Of a stretch of DNA of 53,220 bases, positions 15,648 to 23,194 are shown one piece after another. The notes beneath the pieces were generated by a model. The model was not told where the DNA came from. It saw nothing but the letters and a program-made list of their open reading frames with translations, and ran no database searches. Origin of the DNA: Faecalibacterium sp. UBA1771 (GTDB lineage Bacteria > Bacillota > Clostridia > Oscillospirales > Ruminococcaceae); NCBI GenBank assembly GCA_002315315.1, contig DCGT01000039.1, positions 4,634 to 57,853 on the forward strand, given 5' to 3'. Numbering within the stretch: position 1 is the first letter of the stretch; every line of letters begins with the position of its first letter. The translations under genes and the position numbers were made by a program.

Positions 15648-16829
15648 TTATTCGATGCTGAGCTTGTAGATAGCGAGGTTGTCCTCCTCGTGAAGCTGCT
15701 TCATGCAGCCCATAACGCCGTTCGGCTTGATAGCGGCAGCCTGATGAGCCATGTGCTCGATACCGTCGGTGGGGAGTCCGGCTTCCTTAAAGGAGGTGGG
15801 CAGACCCATCTTCTTGTAGAATTCCTTGGTTGCCTCGATACCGGCAAGAGCGGCCTTTTCGTCGTCGGCTTCGTCGATGCGATAGACCTCGCGGGCATAA
15901 CGGGCAAAGCGGGCAATATTATCCTTGTAAACGTACTGCATCCAATGCGGTCCGACGATGGTCAGAGTGGCACCGTGAGCGGTATCGTACATAGCGGAAA
16001 TCTCGTGTCCGAGGCCGTGTGTGCACCAATCCTGCGGACGACCTACGCCGACAGTGTTGTTGTGGGCAATCGTGCCTATCCACATAATTTCGGAGCGGTA
16101 CTCGTAGTTATCCGGCTCGGCAAGAACCTTGGGTCCGAAGTCAATGAGGGCGCGAAGCAGTCCCTCCGCCATATAATCCATACTTCCGAAGTTGACCGGG
16201 CTGAAGTATCTTTCGAGGATATGAACGTACATATCGCATACGCCGCAGGCGGTCAGATACTTAGGCAGGGTGTAGGTCAGCTCGGGGTTTTCAAAAGCGA
16301 TTGTCGGACGGCACATATCTCCGCCCATGCTTGTCTTAATCTTGAATTCACCGTCATCATTGGAGATAACTGCGCCGGTAGAGGACTCGGAGCCGGTGGC
16401 GGGATAGGTCAGAACAACGCCGAGAGGCAGCATCTTTTTGACCTTAGAGCGGTCAACGGCGAGATCCCAAACATCTCCGTCGTAGCAACAGCCCATACCG
16501 ACAGCCTTGCAGGTGTCAATGGTGCTTCCGCCGCCGATGGCGAGAATGAAGTCAACGCCCTCTGCCTTGGCAAGCTCAATTCCCTTGCGAACGAGCGAGA
16601 GGCGGGGGTTGGGCAGAACTCCTCCCAGCTCTACAACTGCCATACCTTCGTCGGTAATGTACTTCTTGATAGCATCGAGCAGTCCGGTGTCATAGAGGAA
16701 TTTACCGCTGTCGTGCATAATAAGAACCTTGGTAGCGCCGAGCTTCTTCAGTTCCTTGCCGACAGACTTCTCCGCATCCTTACCGAATACGAAATCGGTG
16801 TAAAGATGATGTCTGAAATTATTAAGCAT
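15648..16829 (-). CDS. Iron-containing alcohol dehydrogenase (butanol dehydrogenase/YqhD-like)
   Basis: NAD(P)H-dependent reduction of aldehydes to alcohols, usual in fermenters. The 393-residue protein matches the BdhA/YqhD branch: nucleotide-binding GGGS at about 99-102, SESSTGAVISN, and metal ligands visible by alignment as Asp199 and His203 (CDMYVH), His271 and His285 (THGLGHEISAMYDTAH). AGGAAAG precedes the ATG at 16829. It is upstream of the MFS trio on the same strand but probably separated from it by a terminator. Actual substrate is not readable from sequence. Confidence 0.94.
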   Translation of the reverse strand: MLNNFRHHLYTDFVFGKDAEKSVGKELKKLGATKVLIMHDSGKFLYDTGLLDAIKKYITDEGMAVVELGGVLPNPRLSLVRKGIELAKAEGVDFILAIGGGSTIDTCKAVGMGCCYDGDVWDLAVDRSKVKKMLPLGVVLTYPATGSESSTGAVISNDDGEFKIKTSMGGDMCRPTIAFENPELTYTLPKYLTACGVCDMYVHILERYFSPVNFGSMDYMAEGLLRALIDFGPKVLAEPDNYEYRSEIMWIGTIAHNNTVGVGRPQDWCTHGLGHEISAMYDTAHGATLTIVGPHWMQYVYKDNIARFARYAREVYRIDEADDEKAALAGIEATKEFYKKMGLPTSFKEAGLPTDGIEHMAHQAAAIKPNGVMGCMKQLHEEDNLAIYKLSIE

Positions 16830-16903
16830 GATTCTCTTTCCTTTCGAATTTACGCCGACATTTGTACAATAATAACATCTGCACAGTCGCGCGCAGAATA
16901 ATT

Positions 16904-16925
16904 CTATATAATTAATATTATATAG
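16904..16925. other. AT-rich dyad upstream of the alcohol dehydrogenase
   Basis: The 9-base arms CTATATAAT and ATTATATAG flank a 4-base centre. It contains a TATAAT on the minus strand, so it may mark the -10 region and an operator of the dehydrogenase gene. The surrounding 16830-17035 is AT-rich with nothing else recognisable. Confidence 0.35.
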
Positions 16926-17035
16926 GTAATTTTGTATCTGTCATATTCAATTATTAAATAAATTACTCTGATTTCTACTCGTATTTTATATCAATATTCG
17001 ACAAATACGGTATCCGAAAATTACGAAAAGCAACG

Positions 17036-17063
17036 AAAAAGGGCAGAACCGTTCTGCCCTTTT
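17036..17063. terminator. argS terminator
   Basis: AAAGGGCAGAAC and GTTCTGCCCTTT form a perfect 12-base stem with a 2-base centre, followed by T on the minus strand (A run on plus). Confidence 0.9.
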
Positions 17064-17080
17064 ATAAATAGAAGATGATA

Positions 17081-18769
17081 TTACATGGACTCCGGCGCGG
17101 TGATTTTAAGCAGACCGAGGCAGTTGGAAAGCACCTGCTTTGCGGCAAGGCATAGTGCAATGCGCGGGCGCATAAGCTCCTCGTCATCACAGCGAACGCG
17201 GCAGTTGGTGTAGAAACGGTGGAATGCCGTCGCGACGTCTATGGTAAAGCGTGTAATCTTGGCGGGGTCATACTCATCTGCCGCCTTATTTATCTCCTGC
17301 GGAAGTGAGGCAACCAGACGGATAAGTGCCTTTTCGTCGTCGGTCGCAAGTCGACAGCAGTCGCCGATATCCGCTTTGTCTGTGCTTATTCCTGCAGCCT
17401 GCAGCGATTTCAAGATACTGCATATTCTTGCGTGAGCATACTGAACATAGTAAACGGGGTTGTCACTGCTTTGCTTGGCGGCAAGGGTGAGGTCAAATTC
17501 AAGGTGACTCTTCGGCTCGCGCAGATTAAAGAAGAAGCGGGCGGCGTCAACCGGAACCTCTTCAAGCAATGTCGACAGCGTAATCGCCTTGCCGGTACGC
17601 TTGCTCATCTTGACCGGTTCACCGTCCTGCAGCAGCTTGACAAGCTGCATAAGAACAATATCGAGTCTGTCGCCGTCGAGACCGATAGCATCCATTGCGC
17701 CTTTCAGACGGGCGACATGACCGTGGTGGTCGGCTCCCCAGACATTGATATTAACATCATAGCCTCTGACTTGGAATTTGTTGTAATGGTATGCGATATC
17801 GGCGGCAAAGTAGGTCGGATAACCGTTGGAGCGAACGAGAACCTCGTCCTTTTCTCCTCCGAAATCGGTAGCGCGATACCACAGCGCGCCGTCCTTTTCA
17901 TATATGGCGTTTTTGGAACGGAGAATGTCAATTATCTTGTCAATTGTTCCGTCATTGTGCAGAACACTCTCGTAGAACCAATTGTCATATTCAATTCTGT
18001 ACGCCGAAAGGTCGCTGTGCATACGCTCGATGTTGAGCGGCAGAGCATAGGCAACAAGTGCGTCCTTACGCTCACGGGCATCACAGTCGACATATTTGTC
18101 GCCGTGAATTGCGACAAAGTTTTTGGCGTGCTCGGTTATGTCCTCTCCGTGATAACCGTCCTCGGGGAACTCTATACCCTCACGATAAAGCGCGAGATAA
18201 CGAGCCTCGAGCGAAACGGCGAATTTTTCTATCTGATTTCCCGCATCGTTGACATAAAATTCCCTTGTTACATCACAGCCGGCAAAGTCGAGTACGCTTG
18301 CAAGGCAGTCACCGAGCGCGCCGCCTCTTGCGTTGCCGAGGTGCATGGGTCCGGTCGGGTTGGCTGAAACAAACTCAACCATATATTTTTTGCCCTTGCC
18401 CCAGTCGGTACGACCGAAATTGTCACCCTCGCGCAGAATTCCCTCAACGGCGTCACGGTAAAAGCCGCTGCCGAGGAAAAGATTAATAAAGCCGGGACCC
18501 GCAACCTCAATTTTCTCAAACTCGGTGTTGTCAAGTGAAACATTTTCGGCAATAGCGGCGGCGATAGCTCTCGGCGCCATATGGAACGCCTTGGCGCAGA
18601 CCATAGCGGCATTGGCGGCAAAGTCACCGTGCGAGCTGTCGGCGGGCTGTTCGATAATAAATTCGGGAATTTCCGCCTGAGGCAGTGTTCCTGCCTTTAC
18701 GGCGCTGTCGATAGCATCGACGATGAGTTTTTTTGCCGCTTCCTTGGCGGCGTTGAGCGGATTATACAT
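17081..18769 (-). CDS. argS: Arginyl-tRNA synthetase
   Basis: ArgRS charges tRNA-Arg. The 562-residue protein (usual size) has the ArgRS N-terminal additional domain (1-110), the class I HIGH motif as HLGN at 143-146 within SANPTGPMHLGNARGG, the KMSKS motif as KMSKRTGK at 387-394, and a C-terminal DALR anticodon-binding domain with RICSILKSL. It is last in the operon ddl-murI-DUF1934-argS, only 3 bases after the DUF1934 gene, with a weak ribosome binding site consistent with coupling. No T-box leader was found. Confidence 0.97.
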   Translation of the reverse strand: MYNPLNAAKEAAKKLIVDAIDSAVKAGTLPQAEIPEFIIEQPADSSHGDFAANAAMVCAKAFHMAPRAIAAAIAENVSLDNTEFEKIEVAGPGFINLFLGSGFYRDAVEGILREGDNFGRTDWGKGKKYMVEFVSANPTGPMHLGNARGGALGDCLASVLDFAGCDVTREFYVNDAGNQIEKFAVSLEARYLALYREGIEFPEDGYHGEDITEHAKNFVAIHGDKYVDCDARERKDALVAYALPLNIERMHSDLSAYRIEYDNWFYESVLHNDGTIDKIIDILRSKNAIYEKDGALWYRATDFGGEKDEVLVRSNGYPTYFAADIAYHYNKFQVRGYDVNINVWGADHHGHVARLKGAMDAIGLDGDRLDIVLMQLVKLLQDGEPVKMSKRTGKAITLSTLLEEVPVDAARFFFNLREPKSHLEFDLTLAAKQSSDNPVYYVQYAHARICSILKSLQAAGISTDKADIGDCCRLATDDEKALIRLVASLPQEINKAADEYDPAKITRFTIDVATAFHRFYTNCRVRCDDEELMRPRIALCLAAKQVLSNCLGLLKITAPESM

Positions 18770-18772
18770 TTT

Positions 18773-19198
18773 TCAGTTCAGCTTTCTGACAGTTATTTTA
18801 AGTTCGTTTGTAACAAGCTCGTTGGCGTTTAAATCGAGCGTATAGCGGAAGGAAACGTCCCCGCCGTCATCGGTCAGCATATTGCGGATTTTCTCGGTAC
18901 GAATACCGATTACCATATCTCCGAATTCGGTCATATAGTGACACATATGCTTTTTGTCGCGCTCGATTATAAGCTGTGACGCCTGAGGACCTACACGGTC
19001 AAGCACCACTCGGCTCTCGTTCTCTATCGTCAGCGTAGTGGTGTTGCCGGCAAATCCGGTAGCCTCCGATTCCTCATAGACGATATAGAAGCACCCGTCC
19101 TTTTCGTAGAAGTCGCCGCGAGTGGCAAATGAGAGCTTATCCTCACCCTCGTCGCTCTGCTGTACGCCTTCCATCATTATCATATAGTTTTCATTCAT
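18773..19198 (-). CDS. DUF1934 (YwiB-like) beta-barrel protein
   Basis: A protein of about 141 residues of the DUF1934/YwiB family, small calycin-like beta-barrels with unknown role that are very often next to argS in Firmicutes, as here. Visible family features: DFYEKDGCFYIVYEESEATG, then alternating strands to VTNELKITVRK. Start choice is uncertain: the ATG at 19198 is used, but in-frame TTG codons at 19201 and 19207 are also possible after the AAAGGA site. Located between murI and argS in one operon. Confidence 0.85.
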   Translation of the reverse strand: MNENYMIMMEGVQQSDEGEDKLSFATRGDFYEKDGCFYIVYEESEATGFAGNTTTLTIENESRVVLDRVGPQASQLIIERDKKHMCHYMTEFGDMVIGIRTEKIRNMLTDDGGDVSFRYTLDLNANELVTNELKITVRKLN

Positions 19199-19222
19199 CA
19201 ATCTCAAAGAATCCTTTCGCTG

Positions 19223-20044
19223 TCACACCTCATAAGGTGCAACGGCATTTATATCAATCTTTTCGACCTTGCCGTCGAGATTTTCGCCAAGCAGCATTTC
19301 GGCAAGCGGTGCAAATCCGAATCCGCTGTCCGACACATAGAATTTCTCATCGGCGGTATCGTTCCCGTCATCCTCTCCGAGCAGCGCGACTGCTGCCCTT
19401 GCCGCTTCAAGCCCCGAATCAATCAGCGTAACTCCCTCGCCCGCAATATCTTTGATTATCGCTTCGATAATAGGATAATGTGTGCATCCGAGAATCAGCG
19501 TATCTATGTCGGACTCCAACAGCGGTGCAAGATATTTTTTTGCCGTAAGGCGGGTTATCTCGTTGTCACGCTCGATAAAACCGTTCTCGACAAGCGGCAC
19601 GAACAGCGGACATGCCTGCTCAAATACCTTTGCCGACGGCATAATCCGCTCGACTGCCTTTCTGAAGGAATGACTGCTTACTGTCGCATTGGTGCCGATA
19701 ATGCCGATTTTTCCGCTTCCGGTAGCCTTGACGGCGGCGTCGGCTGTCGGCGCAATCACATTAAGATACGGTACCGGCAGACGGTCGGTATATTCTGCGG
19801 GCAATGTAGACGATGCTGTGCCGCAGGCGGCAATTACAAGCCGCACATTGTGTCGGAGCAGAACCGCGATATCCTGCTTTGAATATTTCAAAATCGTTTC
19901 GGGACTTCTGCTGCCGTATGGCACACGACCGGTATCGCCGAAATAGACGATGCTGCGGCTCGGTGCGAGACGGCGAAGCTGACGGACGGTGGTAAGACCG
20001 CCGAGTCCCGAATCGAAAACTCCGATTGCTCTGTTGTCGCTCAC
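19223..20044 (-). CDS. murI: Glutamate racemase
   Basis: MurI makes D-glutamate for peptidoglycan. The catalytic cysteines are visible in the two mirror motifs AACGTASS and LGCTHYP, and the N-terminal signature is IGVFDSGLGGLTTVRQL. The start chosen is the GTG at 20044, with GGAGG 7 bases upstream; an in-frame TTG at 20050 sits one base from the ribosome binding site and is unlikely. It follows ddl by 2 bases, so D-Glu and D-Ala-D-Ala formation are coexpressed. About 273 residues, normal. Confidence 0.96.
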   Translation of the reverse strand: MSDNRAIGVFDSGLGGLTTVRQLRRLAPSRSIVYFGDTGRVPYGSRSPETILKYSKQDIAVLLRHNVRLVIAACGTASSTLPAEYTDRLPVPYLNVIAPTADAAVKATGSGKIGIIGTNATVSSHSFRKAVERIMPSAKVFEQACPLFVPLVENGFIERDNEITRLTAKKYLAPLLESDIDTLILGCTHYPIIEAIIKDIAGEGVTLIDSGLEAARAAVALLGEDDGNDTADEKFYVSDSGFGFAPLAEMLLGENLDGKVEKIDINAVAPYEV

Positions 20045-20046
20045 TA

Positions 20047-21117
20047 TCAACCCTCCGAGCGCTCGATGGCAAGCATAATGAGCTTTTTGAGCAGCTCGGG
20101 ATAGCTGTAACCCGATTTATTCATCATCTGCGGATACATACTGATGGCGGTAAAGCCCGGCAGAGTATTCAGCTCATTGAGCATAAGGGTATTTGTTGCT
20201 TCCTCGTATAGGAAATCGACTCTTGCAAGACCGCCGCAGCCGAGCAGACTGTATACCTTGACCGCTGTCGCTCTCAGCTCGTCGCTCAGCTCATCGCTGA
20301 TATTCGCGGGCAGCTCGGTAACGCTCCCCTCAATGTATTTTGCCTCGTAGTCATAGAACTCGTTGCAGGGCAGAATTTCGCTGACGACCGACGCGAACAG
20401 CTCACTGTTGCCCATAACTGCACATTCCAGCTCCTTACCGACAATCCCCTTTTCAATAACGACCTTGGGGTCGTGTGTCATGGCAAGGCGGACACCGTTG
20501 CGAAGCTCTTCACGGTTGTGAGCCTTGGTAATGCCGACCGATGAGCCTGCATTGGCTGGCTTTACGAACATCGGATAACCGAAATCGCGCTCACACCTGC
20601 CGGCAATCTCCTCAAAGCTGTCGAGCGTGGCATGGGTGATAACGGTCCACGGTGCCTGCGCAATGCCGTAATGGTCGAGCATGGTGTTGGTAACGGCTTT
20701 ATCCATACAGACTGCGGAGGAGATCAGGTCACAGCCGACAAACGGGATTCCCGCAAGGGCAAACAACCCCTGAATAGTTCCGTCCTCACCGTTTCTGCCG
20801 TGAAGCACGGGAAAAGCAACGTCGATTTTCTGTGTGGTAAACGTACCGTCCGGCAAGGTTTTAACGATTCCGTGGGTTGCGCGGTCGGGTGAAATAAAGG
20901 CGGGGATAGCATCGGGGTGGCGCTCCCATTCACCGTTTTCGATAAGCGAAACGTCACCGGGATAATAGAGCCATCGACCCTTTTCGGTAATTCCTATACA
21001 AATTATTTCAAAATCGTCTGTTGAAAGGTTACGAATAACCGATGCCGCGGACAGCAACGAAACCGCGTGCTCACTTGAAACACCGCCGAAAATGACAGCT
21101 ACTCTGATTTTCGCCAT
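20047..21117 (-). CDS. ddl: D-alanine-D-alanine ligase
   Basis: An ATP-grasp ligase joining two D-alanines for peptidoglycan precursors. The 356-residue protein has VIFGGVSSEHAVSLLSA, VKPANAGSSVGITKA, ELECAVMGN and the metal-site segment LNELNTLPGFT. GAGAGGAG precedes the ATG at 21117. It is the first gene of the four-gene minus-strand operon. The fold family also contains D-Ala-D-Ser and D-Ala-D-Lac ligases; the context with murI and lack of van-type neighbours favour the housekeeping enzyme. Confidence 0.94.
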   Translation of the reverse strand: MAKIRVAVIFGGVSSEHAVSLLSAASVIRNLSTDDFEIICIGITEKGRWLYYPGDVSLIENGEWERHPDAIPAFISPDRATHGIVKTLPDGTFTTQKIDVAFPVLHGRNGEDGTIQGLFALAGIPFVGCDLISSAVCMDKAVTNTMLDHYGIAQAPWTVITHATLDSFEEIAGRCERDFGYPMFVKPANAGSSVGITKAHNREELRNGVRLAMTHDPKVVIEKGIVGKELECAVMGNSELFASVVSEILPCNEFYDYEAKYIEGSVTELPANISDELSDELRATAVKVYSLLGCGGLARVDFLYEEATNTLMLNELNTLPGFTAISMYPQMMNKSGYSYPELLKKLIMLAIERSEG

Positions 21118-21210
21118 ATTTTTACTCCTCTCTGCAAAAACAGTATGGCAATTTACACCGATACATATTTATAATTCATATTACAACATTTTATGACTCA
21201 TTGCAACCGA

Positions 21211-21245
21211 GTAAAAAGGACTTCCCGTTGTTTCGGGAAGTCCTT
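21211..21245 (-). terminator. Terminator of the glycoside-hydrolase-like gene
   Basis: AAGGACTTCCCG (21216-21227) and CGGGAAGTCCTT (21234-21245) form a perfect 12-base stem; on the minus strand TTTTT follows. Confidence 0.9.
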
Positions 21246-21267
21246 AAAAGCTTATATCGAGCCGACC

Positions 21268-23016
21268 TTATGCATCGAGCGCTCTGCTGATGATGAGGTA
21301 ACCAACGCGCGGCCAGCTTCCGCCGAAGAACGGAGAGGTGGCGCCGGAGCGCGGGTCGATGGTAAAGGCAAATCTCTTGTCGATGAGTGTATCGAGATAT
21401 GTGGTGGCGAGCTGCTCGAGAGCATCGCGGCGATGTGTTTCGGAAAGTCCGGTGCAGATATAAATCATCGGCGGCGGTACGATTCCGCCCTTGCCTATGG
21501 TGTGGAACTCGGGGCTGAAATCCTTGCTGGTCATCTTTTCGAGAGCAAGTCCGTAGGGGCTGTTGAAGGTGGTGGTGTCGAGAAGCTCTTCAACCATCTT
21601 GTCAATCATTTCCTTCGGCAGTCTTGCGCCGAGTACGAGCGGGATATAATGAACGATTGAGTTTGAATAATATCTCTCGTGGGTGTACGGTACGAGAGCG
21701 CAGAAATGCTCGCCGTCCCACATTTTCTCGGTCAGACCGTCCAGCATCTGCTGACGCTTGGCGTTCCAGCCTGCGATTTCACCGGCATCCTTACCGAGAG
21801 CCTCGGCAAGCTTCGCCTCTGCCTCAAACAGCAGTACAAGGTAAGCGATAAGGTCGGGCGAGACCATTTCGGAATTGTAGCGGAACACGGTGCAGAAATC
21901 GAGACCCGTTTCATCGGGGTGCATCAGCGAGGGCAGACCGTCGCCGTCATCGTCACGGTAGTTGAGGAACCAGTCGCCCCAGCGTCCCATTCCGTAGTAC
22001 ATTTCCTCGAGAACCTCGTCGCTCCACTCATGCAGATCGTGGTGCTTCATAATTTCGAGGATAGCCCAGCCGTGAACGGGGGGCTTGAGGATTTCGTTTT
22101 CGCTTGTGTGGTCATCAAACATATCGGGGAGCTGTCCTACGTCGTTGGCGTGGGCAAGCGGTCCGAGCAGAAGCTGTGCGGCGAGATCCATATCCTCCTG
22201 CAGAGCAACGGCGTTCTGTACACACTGCCATGTTGAGCCGATAATACCGGCGAACATCTGAACAATGGGATGCTGAGCGGCTCCGCTCTTGCCGGTCATA
22301 AACGACCAGAGGATATAGTCGGCGTCGGCGCGGTGAGATTCATACTTGTTGTTGAAGGGAACGGTAGTTGAGGCGAGGAATTTTTCCCAATCTGCCTGCA
22401 TACTTTCCTTTGCCTCGGCATAGGTAGGATAGCTGTCACGGACATATCCGCAATAGTCGAATTCCTCCATTACGAGCGTAAATGTGCCGTCGGGAGCAGG
22501 GTGAGTTCTGCCGATGATATGGTCGTTGGACAGTCTGCGCCAATCCCAGCTGTTTTCACCGTTGTTGAAATCAAAGGTCGAGCCCTCAAGTCCCTTGAAA
22601 ATGAAGGAAGCGGTATAGCGGAACGCACATTCCCAAGCGCCGTCCTTACGGGGATGCAGGAATTCGTGACGAGCCATTTCCTTTTCAAATTCAAGACCCA
22701 TGCCCTTGTCGCCCTCAGCCATAAGCTTGTGGTCGTCGGCAAAGGTAAAGCGGATATCGCCGTACTCGGTGTGAAGGGTATATTCACAGCTTACGGCGGA
22801 AGCGGTAAAGGGTACACGCTCGCCCTCATAGGTCACGAAGATATTGATGAGGCGAAGGCGTTCGGGGGCGCGGCAGGCGATGCCGTGCAGTGTTCCGAGG
22901 AAAAGGTCGACGTTACCGTACAGTCCGCCGCGCTGGAACAGACCGAACCATGCGTCCTTGCGCTTGAACATAGCGCCGTCTACCGTAATCGGTATCATTT
23001 TGTCGTTTACTGACAT
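21268..23016 (-). CDS. Glycoside-hydrolase-like (alpha/alpha)6-barrel protein
   Basis: A 582-residue protein with no signal peptide, so cytoplasmic. The N-terminal about 200 residues are beta-rich; the rest is helical and resembles the MGH1/GH63-like (alpha/alpha)6 barrel: NYRDDDGDGLPSLMHPDETG, ADADYILWSFMTGK and MWDGEHFCALVP. Acidic residues in the DDDGDG-to-DETG stretch are where such enzymes carry catalytic acids, but I cannot assign them. It is a single gene with its own promoter and terminator and no sugar transporter beside it. Substrate unknown; likely an intracellular oligosaccharide. Confidence 0.72.
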   Translation of the reverse strand: MSVNDKMIPITVDGAMFKRKDAWFGLFQRGGLYGNVDLFLGTLHGIACRAPERLRLINIFVTYEGERVPFTASAVSCEYTLHTEYGDIRFTFADDHKLMAEGDKGMGLEFEKEMARHEFLHPRKDGAWECAFRYTASFIFKGLEGSTFDFNNGENSWDWRRLSNDHIIGRTHPAPDGTFTLVMEEFDYCGYVRDSYPTYAEAKESMQADWEKFLASTTVPFNNKYESHRADADYILWSFMTGKSGAAQHPIVQMFAGIIGSTWQCVQNAVALQEDMDLAAQLLLGPLAHANDVGQLPDMFDDHTSENEILKPPVHGWAILEIMKHHDLHEWSDEVLEEMYYGMGRWGDWFLNYRDDDGDGLPSLMHPDETGLDFCTVFRYNSEMVSPDLIAYLVLLFEAEAKLAEALGKDAGEIAGWNAKRQQMLDGLTEKMWDGEHFCALVPYTHERYYSNSIVHYIPLVLGARLPKEMIDKMVEELLDTTTFNSPYGLALEKMTSKDFSPEFHTIGKGGIVPPPMIYICTGLSETHRRDALEQLATTYLDTLIDKRFAFTIDPRSGATSPFFGGSWPRVGYLIISRALDA

Positions 23017-23059
23017 TTGTTTGTCTCCTTACTTGTTTTTGCAAAAATCTATACCACCT

Positions 23060-23088
23060 ATTATATAGTATGATGTATTCAATGTAAA
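23060..23088 (-). promoter_or_regulatory. Promoter of the glycoside-hydrolase-like gene
   Basis: On the minus strand TTTACA (23088-23083), a 17-base spacer and TATAAT (23065-23060), about 40 bases before the start. Confidence 0.7.
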
Positions 23089-23149
23089 TCAAATTTTCAT
23101 TTATACCGTATATTCCGTACGGTGCGGTTATGCGCTTTGCGGACAAACG

Positions 23150-23187
23150 ATAAAAACAACCGCTCCGTTTTTATTCCGAAGCGGTTG
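23150..23187 (-). terminator. Terminator of the CinA-SpoIID fusion gene
   Basis: CAACCGCT (23157-23164) and AGCGGTTG (23180-23187) form the stem; on the minus strand TTTTTAT follows. Confidence 0.85.
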
Positions 23188-23194
23188 AAAAATT

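Noticed and set aside
17036..21117. T-box riboswitch for argS or the ddl operon
   Set aside because: No T-box core or specifier stem is visible upstream of ddl or argS; the spacers are too short.
20047..21117. Vancomycin-type D-Ala-D-Ser or D-Ala-D-Lac ligase
   Set aside because: There are no vanT/vanXY/vanH-like neighbours, and the gene heads a housekeeping operon with murI, so ordinary Ddl is favoured.
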